Assembly (NCBI RefSeq): GCF_040954645.1
Contig: NC_092807.1
Span: forward strand, 29,195,054-29,259,053
Length of the DNA stretch: 64,000 bases
Direction: 5' to 3'
Origin: Diabrotica undecimpunctata
Taxonomy: Eukaryota > Arthropoda > Insecta > Coleoptera > Chrysomelidae
Part shown: positions 56,755-64,000 of the stretch, piece after piece
Layout of the letters: each line of letters opens with the position of its first letter
Position numbering within the stretch: position 1 is the first letter of the stretch
Position numbers and translations under genes: made by a program
Notes under the pieces: model-generated
Database searches by the model: none
Seen by the model: the letters and a program-made list of their open reading frames with translations, nothing else
Told to the model about the DNA's origin: nothing

Positions 56755-57345
56755 TCGAAATAGGCCACAATATATTTATTTACAAGTTTTTACTGACGTT
56801 TCGATCTCTATATCCAAAGAATGCTTTCAAAGATATAAATGATAGTTATATTTATTTTATTTGTTTATTATTATATATTTTTATAATCTTATATTGTTTA
56901 TTTTTTTTTCTATCTTTAAAAACGGAATAGAGATCGAAAAGTCAATGTATTAAACATGTAAATAGATATATTGTGGCTTATGTCCAACCTTCTCCCTAAA
57001 AATACAGAATGCAATAAACAAGCAGCTATAGAAAAATAAATATATCTGTCATTTGTATGTTTGAAAACGGTCTCTTTATAGAGATCAAAACGTCCGTAAA
57101 TTAAACATTTGAATAAATATATTGTGGCTTATTCCCAACATCATTTCTAAAAATACAGAACGACAAGCGAAAAGCCATAGAAAATAAATAGTACTATCAT
57201 TTGTATAATTGAAAACGGTCTCTGGATATAGAGATCGAAACGTCAATAAATAAACATATGAATAAATATTTTGTGGCTCATTCCCTACATTCCCCTAAAA
57301 ATACAGAATGCCACAAACAAAAAGCTATAAAAAAGAAGTAATTTT
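56755..57345. repeat. Inverted copy plus three tandem units of about 147 bp
   Basis: Units start near 56913, at 57061 and at 57209 (the last two each with ttgaaaacggtctct) and contain gagatcgaaa, aataaatat.ttgtggct and aaaatacagaa blocks. The period is about 148 bases. A fourth copy lies inverted at 56755-56880 (aggccacaatatatttattt ... gacgtttcgatctcta). The tgtggcttattccc block links the array to repeat Y. Confidence 0.85.
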
Positions 57346-57735
57346 GCAGAAAGTTTACTGATACCAACCGGCTGTCGCGGAAGTTACGCTAAAACGTCTT
57401 TTGACGTGACCCGTCCTTAAAGAGTTACACAATGAAATTTTTTTAAAACAAATTTTAAGACAGTTTCCACACCACCCCAGAGGTATGTCTTGTGGCGCGA
57501 TACTTTTTTTAAATGGGTGTTCGCCAAGAGCCATATTGTCTTAGTATAAAACTATTGACAGTATAAAACAAAACAAAATAAAATCCTATAAAACAAAATA
57601 AAATTCTATGAAAACAAAATAAAAATAATGTTTGATGTGTTTAAACACAAACACTATACACACTTACTATGTTCTTCTCGTTTTTTTTTGTTTTTGGTTT
57701 TTTTAATGCTGATGTTCTTATTAAACTATTAGAAA
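57346..57735. other. AT-rich spacer
   Basis: No gene seen; repeated ataaaacaaaataaaat tracts near 57560-57620. Confidence 0.4.
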
Positions 57736-57738
57736 ATA

Positions 57739-59024
57739 TTATTCGCTGTCTAAACCTGAAGATGCAATGCTGCTATCGCTGTCATTATCTTCACCACCTG
57801 GTGTAATTATAATGGGCTTTAGTAAAACTTTTATATAAGTGTCAAGTTCCCACATACGATGTTCTTCTTTAATTATGTGGCCTATACATTTAGCCCATTT
57901 CTCTGGAGTTACATGGAGGATTGCTTGAATCAAAAGTTTCTTAATTTCGTTTAATTTGAACGTTTTGATATTGCGTGCTGCTTCTCCTTTCACTTGCTCC
58001 CAGATAAGTTCAATGGGATTAAGTTCGCAATGATAAGGTGGTAGACGCAGAACTTTGACACCATAATCTTTTGCAGTTTCATCTACAGCATATTTAAGAT
58101 ATTCAATTTTCCTTAACCGTGCAATGTCAAGAAGCTAAATTTTGAGCATTGATTCTTCGTATGCAATCCCCTTTTCTGTAAGCCATTGTTGAATCCTCCC
58201 TTTCAATTTCTTTAATAATCACCTGTTTTTTTCGACTCAAATTGAAGAAAACCATCATCAAGAAACCCTGTATCACTTCCTATATGGGTGACGATTAAAC
58301 GCCGTTCCTTTCCTGATGGAGCTTTTAATCCTGTATATCAGCCTTCTATAAATGCTTCGCGTTTACTTTTGACATTTAAATCTTGCCAAACTTTTCCAAC
58401 TGTATGACCTTTTCCAACCTTGGTTAATCCAGGTTTCATCCAAATAATATATTTTGCATCCAGTGCTGAGAATTTTTCGTATTTCTTCTAAATATTTTCT
58501 TCTCCACAGAATAATTTCATTTTTTTCTAATAGCATACTTTTTCTGTTGCGTTTTACGTATCGAAAGTTCATTTCGTGCATGGTCCTGATTAAGACCCTA
58601 CGAGATATCTTGGGTAAAGAGTCATCGTTTTCGAGCTCTTAAGAAATTTTTTTCAGTGTTGGAATTTCACTTTCCGAAAATAAAATAAATGAATTTTTCG
58701 ACGTATAATATTCCTTGTCTCGTCATCCAAAACAATGCTTTTCCTACCTCTAGTTTTACCTTTTTCTTGCTTTTTATTTTCCGATGTATTTTTAAGTACA
58801 CGATAAATACAGCTAACGGATACTTTTGTTAAACTGCTACAAATGTCGACCGCTTGGCTAACGTTTAATGCCATTTTTCTGCCGACAATTCCTTCATAAA
58901 CGTTTCGTATCATTACCTTCTCTTCGGACGTTAACATTTTCCGTCTCTTTTGCGGCTTTTCATTCTTGGAATCAACATCAGAATTTTGCTGTCTTCTCTT
59001 GGAACAACTCGGTTTTTCGTCCAT
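57739..59024 (-). pseudogene. DD82E-type transposase relic, copy D
   Basis: Minus strand. ATG at 59022-59024 starts MDEKPSCSKRRQQNSDVDSK; the N-terminal region follows (MLTSEEKVMIRNVYEGIVGR, SVSCIYRVLK). Then MNFRYVKRNRKSMLLEKNEI, the first catalytic Asp in KIYYLDETWINQG (58363-58581), ERRLIVTHIGSDTGFLDDGF, FESKKTGDY, and directly QQWLTEKGIAYEESMLK. The segment that should carry the second Asp (DN..YH) is deleted. The Glu is kept in LPPYHCELNPIELIWEQVKG (HPD has become HCE). The open C-terminal frame 57739-57993 ends in an acidic DNDSDSSIASSGLDSE. Several frame changes. Confidence 0.85.
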
Positions 59025-60730
59025 TGTATTTCAATAATCTGGATATATGCTATATATACAATAGTTTCAAAGAATATAACTAAATATTTACTATAAAACG
59101 ACAAACTATAACACTCTTATTATCAATAACACGTTTTATCAATACTACAATACAGTATGGATAAAACAGTATTGACAACAATAAGTTTACAAACTTATCA
59201 CATAAAATATACTCACAAAAATACATGCACTATTTACCCATAGAAACACCAATGTTTTCTTCGTTCATTTCTTCGGCAAAAAATAATACAAACTAGTTTA
59301 ACTGCATGTCTGGATCCGAATTGTAAAACCGAGTTCCCTGGCTAATTCCAACATTGTCAAACGATTGAAAAATAATGTTTTAAAATATCGATTTTTATTT
59401 TATAAATTTAAATACGTAACGAAACGGAACATATAAATAAAAATTATTTTATTACAATTTTGTGCTTAGTTTTTACTATTGAAAAAATCATGTTTTTTTA
59501 TGACGGTAATAATCGCTGCGTGGAAGAATACAGGTTTTGTATGACCATAATTACTACTTGTAAACAAGATTTGGCTACACTGTACGACAACTCCTGGTCA
59601 GTTTTTCTATAGAGAAGCACAAATAAATATACTACTTTATATATTCTGTAATTTCTTATAAGGAAACGCAAATTGCAATCGAGAAAACAGGCAGTTTTCG
59701 AGGGCCGCTGTGTACATTTAAATTTGAGGATATTCCGCGTTTAAACTATGATATCACTCTTCTGAATTGAGGGTTTCTACTTTAGTAACCAAAATACATA
59801 CCATGAAGACGTATTAAACAATGCAAAAACCAGGCTGATTTTTTGGGAAACCTTGAAAACTTTTAAAAACTTAACTTTAAAAAATTAGTAGGGGAAACGA
59901 GTGTACAGTGAGACAGAGGGAACATTGAGACATTTACTAATATTTGGTAAATTGAATTTCGATTGTTGGCACCACTAAAAAGAAACTAAGATTTTTAAGT
60001 ATGACTATGACATTGATCTTTTGGAAGCAGTGATAGTTTGAAGCATTTTGTTCTTAGTCGATGCCAAGTGTTCAGTCATTGTCAAAGTAATTGTTTTGCT
60101 CGCAATTTTAAAGTTTGAAATGAAATGAAAAAAACTATTGTGATTTGGGTACAGTAAGACATTTCATATGTGGGAACAGTGGGACATTTTATAAGTTGCC
60201 TCACTATTCCCTTATAAAATTATGATATTTTCCTATTGTATGATATCCAAAAAATGTTCAGACTTAGAATAAGTATAATGAATATAACCAAAATGTCCAT
60301 TTTAGTCTGGCTATAATTTCTATGAGGTCAGTCACTTGGTTCTTCTATTGACATCATCGTATTTTATTTTGTCTCGCAGAGTTATTCCTAACATGGATCG
60401 CTTTATTCTTCTCGGTATGATTCTCAATTTGATAGCAATGGCAAGGCACAGAGAACTGTTAAATGTATACTTTACCTTTGAAACTGAATTTAATGAGTTA
60501 CCTTTATGTGTTTAACCAATTATCCTCCAAGACTACAGTCGTTCCAGGAACCCACCTAAAAAAATGAATATCATTTTTAAAGTTTTTTACTTTAAAACAT
60601 ATAATGTATATTTAAAATGTCATTGTGAATGATACAGATAAAATTAAGTTATTAGAAGGAGTTTATCCATAAAGAGATAGGTTAAGTTTTTTGATATATG
60701 GAGTTAAGTTTTATTACTGTAAATGTCAGA
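59025..60730. other. AT-rich spacer without a gene
   Basis: No gene recognised. A gtgggaacagtgggacattt / cctcactattccc pair near 60165-60220 hints at an inverted repeat, but it is short. 60740-61070 shows weak LINE-like frames that I could not confirm. Confidence 0.35.
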
Positions 60731-61077
60731 AAAGACTGTAAATGTGTATAAATATACATAAAAAATGACAGAACGAATTTGTCTGTGGAAGATGAAAAAG
60801 TACTTAATGTAAGAATAAATAAAGACCAAACAAGAATTAACTCCATAGATGAAAAATATGAAACGCATGAAATAACTTAAAAATATGTAGGAATGAAATT
60901 TAAAAAATAGAAATCCAAAATACACTAAAACAACTAAAAATAGAAAAGTCACTGACATCGCTAATCTACAAACAGATTTAATAAAGATCAAAACAAAAAT
61001 CAGTGGAACTTCTACAGAAACTATTCAAAGAGCCAAAAAATAAATGAAAAGTTGGTGAGTAAAAAAACCAAACATGA

Positions 61078-62409
61078 TCTTCTTCTTCTTAACGTGCCCT
61101 ATCAAGTCCCCTTGACGTTGGCGATTAACATGGCGAAACTGTCTCTGTCTTGAGCTATTCTAAAGAGTTGCTCAGCTTTCCTCATTCCTGTCCACTCCCT
61201 GATATTCTTCAACCAAGAGGCCTGCTTTCTACCAATTCCTCTGCGTCCTTCGATTTTACCCATCATAATAAGAATATTATATCGGTCTCCCCTTACTACG
61301 TGTCCAAAATAGGCCATCTTTCTACATTTGATGTTATCAAGCAGCTCGCGAGCAGCATTTGCTCTCTAAAGGACTGCCACATTTGTCAGCATAGTCGTCC
61401 ATGGAATTTTTGGTATACGTCTGTGCAGCCACATTTCAAAGGCCTCCAGACGATTAATGGTGGATATTTTTAATGTCCATGCTTCGACACCGTATAAGAG
61501 GACTGACCAAATGTAGCATTTAACCATGCGCTTTCGAAGTTGAAGTTGCAAGTTAGCATTACAGAAGAATGACTTCATTTTTAAAAATGTCCTGCGGGCT
61601 ATCTCGATTCTACGTTTTATCTCTTGATCTGGATCTAGTTGTTTAGTAATATGGCAACCAAGATAATTAAAACTGGACACTCTTTGAATTATATGACCAT
61701 CAACATATAATCGTGCATCTTGATGTGCTAAACGGCTAAACACCATGTGTTTTGTTTTTGAACAGTTTATGTTTAGGCCAAACTCTCTTCCCACTGTATC
61801 AATGGCATTTAAAAGGCATTGTCCATTCATGTCATCACTTAAAATAACTGTATGGTCTGCATATCTGATTGTATTTATCAGAATTCCATTAACTTTCACG
61901 CCCCATTCCAAATTATACAGCGCTTCTTTAAATATTCTATCTAAATATAAATTAAATAACAGTGGGGATAGTATATAACCCTGTCTGACACCTATTTGTA
62001 TTTTACATATTTCTGTTGATTTTCCGTTTATGCGAGCTGTCGCTGTTTGACGCCAGTATAACTTTTCCATGAATCGTATGTCTTGACTATCAACTCCTTT
62101 ATCTTTTAATATTGTAATTAATTTGTGATGCTGTTCTCGATCAAAGGCCTTTTCATAATCAATAAATACAGCAAAGACGTCTTTCCTTTGATCTCGACAT
62201 TTCTGCAGTAATACATTTAGTGCAAAGAGGGCGTCCCGAGTTCCCAGTCCATTTCTGAAGCCAAATTGTGTTTCATCCTGGTCTTCTTCACATTTATCTC
62301 TGATTCTACTGTGGATGATGCGTAGATATATTTTCAAAGTGTGGCTTATAAGGCTTATCATTCTATAATCGCTACAGTTTTTCGGACGTTGTTTTTTTGG
62401 TAGTGTTAT
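61078..62409 (-). mobile_element. 5'-truncated LINE with a nearly open RT
   Basis: 9-base TSD caaacatga at 61069-61077 and 62410-62418. A 349-codon frame (62412-61366) runs from ITLPKKQRPKNCSDYRMISL through QFGFRNGLGTRDALFALN, VFIDYEKAFDREQHHKL, IGVRQGYILSPLLFNLYLDR, TIRYADHTVILSDD, SSFNYLGCHITK and LLYGVEAWTL. After a frame change MAYFGHVVRGDRYNILIMMG and GRKQASWLKNIREWTG end at about 61102, followed by an AAGAAGAAGA tail. The catalytic YADD is YADH, and the fingers and endonuclease are missing, so it is inactive. Confidence 0.95.
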
Positions 62410-62418
62410 CAAACATGA

Positions 62419-62641
62419 GCAATTTAATTAAATGTCATAATTGGAGAGAAATAAAACACCTGAGTGCTATTTCTAAAATAATGTTAAAGATGATATTGAA
62501 CAGATTGAAATCGAAACTATTCGTCCATGGTTTGTCCCATGGTCAAGTGACAATATACGTTTGTAGGCCAACTATCCACTTTGTTCATTCTCGCGCCTTA
62601 AAACCAACTAAAAATATAGTATATCACAAGGTTCTTCAATA
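62419..62641 (+). pseudogene. Possible RT fragment of another LINE
   Basis: KCHNWREIKHLSAISKIMLK and MILNRLKSKL resemble the RT stretch NWRGI.LLS..SKI....LNRLK. The LINE at 61078 inserted directly upstream of it. The rest (VTIYVCRPTIHFVHSRALKP) is not clear. Confidence 0.45.
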
Positions 62642-62749
62642 ATTCAAGACGCAGTGTCTTTTGGCTGTCACCACAAGAAAACCAAATGAAGCCGTCGGTA
62701 AAATTTAAATTTATGGACAATTAAATTAATGGACTTAAGTGCTTTGTAG

Positions 62750-64000
62750 TTAGTTGTTAGGAAAAAACGAACAAAGGTATAAACAAATACAGAAAGAAAT
62801 AAAAATAGAAATCAGAATAGCAAAAGAAGATTTTTATAAAAGAAAATGTGAAGAAATAGAACAATTGCAGGCAAAACATGATATTTTTAATGTACATAAA
62901 AAAGTGAAAGAACTTGCAGGTACACAAAAACGTAAGCAGCCAAATACCCCGTATAATGTCAACGGAAACATAATAACAGAACTAGAAGAACAGTTGAAGA
63001 CATGGAAAAACTATATTGAAGAACTCTTTGCAGATGATAGACAACAATCTGAGCTAAGTAACATACAAGGAGACGAACGTCCAGAAATAACGGAAGAGGA
63101 AGTAATGTACGCACTAAAAAACATGAAAAATGGTAAAGCCCCAGGTCCAGATGAAATACCAACGGAAATCCTTAAACTAATAGAAAAAGACTCGTTTCAC
63201 ATCTTAGTTAAACTTTTCAATAGCATTTATACATCAGGAAAAATACCACAAGAATGGCTTTTATCCACCTTTGTTATTATACCAAAAAAGATAAATGCCA
63301 AACAATGTAGTGATTACCGTACAATCAGTCTGATGAGCCATGTACTGAAAATATTCCTGAAAATTATACACTCGTAGAGTACACAGAAAACTTGAAATGG
63401 ACATCAATAATACCCAGTTTGGATTTCGAAATGGACTTGGAACAAGAGAGGCGTTGTTTGCACTGAACGTTATGTCTCAAAGATGTCTTGACATAAATCA
63501 AGATGTATTCATGTGTTTCATAGATTACAACAAGGCCTTTGATAAAGTGCGGCATGATCACCTAATCAGACTCCTGACAGAAAAGAATTTAGATAAACGA
63601 GACATCCGACTAATAGCAAATATGTACTATAATCAGAAAGCAGTAGTGAGAGTAGAGAATAATACCACTGAAGAAATTGAAATAAAGCGAGGTGTAAGAC
63701 AAGGGTGTATACTGTCACCAACCCTGTTTAATCCCTATTCCGAAGACGTAACGAATAGAACACTCTCTGAGCAATCCGTAGGTAATAAAATAAATGGTGT
63801 TAGATTAAACAATCTGAGATTTGACGACGACACCGTTCTGATCGCAGAAACACTTAAAGAGCTACAGATATTGGTGAATAAGATTGCAGACTGCAGCGAA
63901 GAATATGGACTATCTTTGAACATAAAGAAAACTAAATTATGGAAATATCGAAATCAACACAAAATGTCCAAAATTTATATTTACACAATGAAATTATCGA
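62750..64000 (+). mobile_element. LINE, linker to RT palm, runs off the window
   Basis: Plus strand, open 62754-63377: GKNEQRYKQIQKEIKIEIRI, FNVHKKVKELAGTQ, VMYALKNMKNGKAPGPDEIP, TEILKLIEKDSFHILVKLFN, IPQEWLLSTFVIIPKK, CSDYRTISLMSHVLKIFLKI. One extra base near 63377 shifts the frame; beyond it the RT is open to the window end: TQFGFRNGLGTREALFALNV, CFIDYNKAFDKVRHDHL, GVRQGCILSPTLFNPYSED, LRFDDDTVLIAETLKE, and EEYGLSLNIKKTK. The catalytic motif reads FDDD rather than YADD. The 5' part before 62750 is absent. It is among the least decayed LINEs here. Confidence 0.9.

Noticed and set aside
56755..57345. CRISPR-like array
   Set aside because: Units of about 148 bp without short conserved repeats and unique spacers, in a eukaryotic setting; this is tandem repeat DNA.
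60740..61070. Possible LINE RT fragment (KDQTRINSIDEKYETHE, KYVGMKF)
   Set aside because: Too weak and broken to assign; only a loose resemblance to the YLG thumb region.

Overview
This window is a transposable-element graveyard from an AT-rich animal genome. The mix of elements points to an insect: RTE-, CR1/Jockey-, R1- and X-element-like LINEs with their typical C-terminal GHV..R / GRPR..W motifs, piggyBac, mariner, pogo, hAT, and Tc1-like transposases with an unusually wide DDE spacing. A leaf beetle would fit, but that is a guess from general resemblance; no host gene is present to settle it. I found no intact cellular protein gene. Almost all coding sequence is decayed transposase or reverse transcriptase (RT), much of it nested, and many insertion borders can be placed to the base by target-site duplications (TSDs).

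Layout. 0.9-1.9 kb: a 5'-truncated LINE (-). 2.0-5.0 kb: a Tc1-like transposase relic and a DUF7869-like gene (+). 5.9-8.9 kb: a CR1/Jockey-like LINE (-) split in its RT by an RTE-like LINE (+). 9.3-11.2 kb: non-coding repeats and another RT relic. 12.7-14.3 kb: a piggyBac transposase (-) cut by a LINE tail carrying a long TA repeat. 14.5-18.0 kb: two more Tc1-like (DD82E) transposase relics, one with a probable intron, the other with a 651-bp insertion. 18.4-19.5 kb: repeats. 20.3-21.6 kb: a complete but broken mariner. 22.4-26.5 kb: a TIR- and TA-bounded pogo-like element that holds a LINE that holds another LINE. 27.4-29.2 kb: fragments of a second mariner-like transposase, an RT, and a dispersed repeat.

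30.3-50.5 kb is best read as one X-element-like LINE (+): gag-like ORF1, endonuclease, linker and RT C-terminus remain in order on one strand. It has been blown apart from about 3 kb of its own sequence to about 20 kb by at least eight insertions: short LINE tails, a TIR element carrying a tRNA-Asp relic, a CR1-like LINE that itself holds a 3.7-kb element with about 0.95-kb inverted arms, two elements with hAT-like ends and 8-bp TSDs, a palindromic repeat block, and a minus-strand LINE that contains a piggyBac relic. 51.8-55.5 kb: an RTE-like LINE split by a CR1/Jockey-like LINE, then a non-coding repeat also seen at 9.3 kb. 56.8-57.3 kb: an inverted plus tandem array. 57.7-59.0 kb: a fourth DD82E transposase relic (-). 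61.1-64.0 kb: a minus-strand LINE with a clean TSD and a nearly open plus-strand LINE running off the window.

Nothing here looks like a host pathway. The interest lies in element architecture: the order of nested insertions, the DD82E spacing, inverted-repeat elements carrying captured LINE pieces, and noncoding repeat families that recur across the window. Family names rest on remembered motifs, not database searches.
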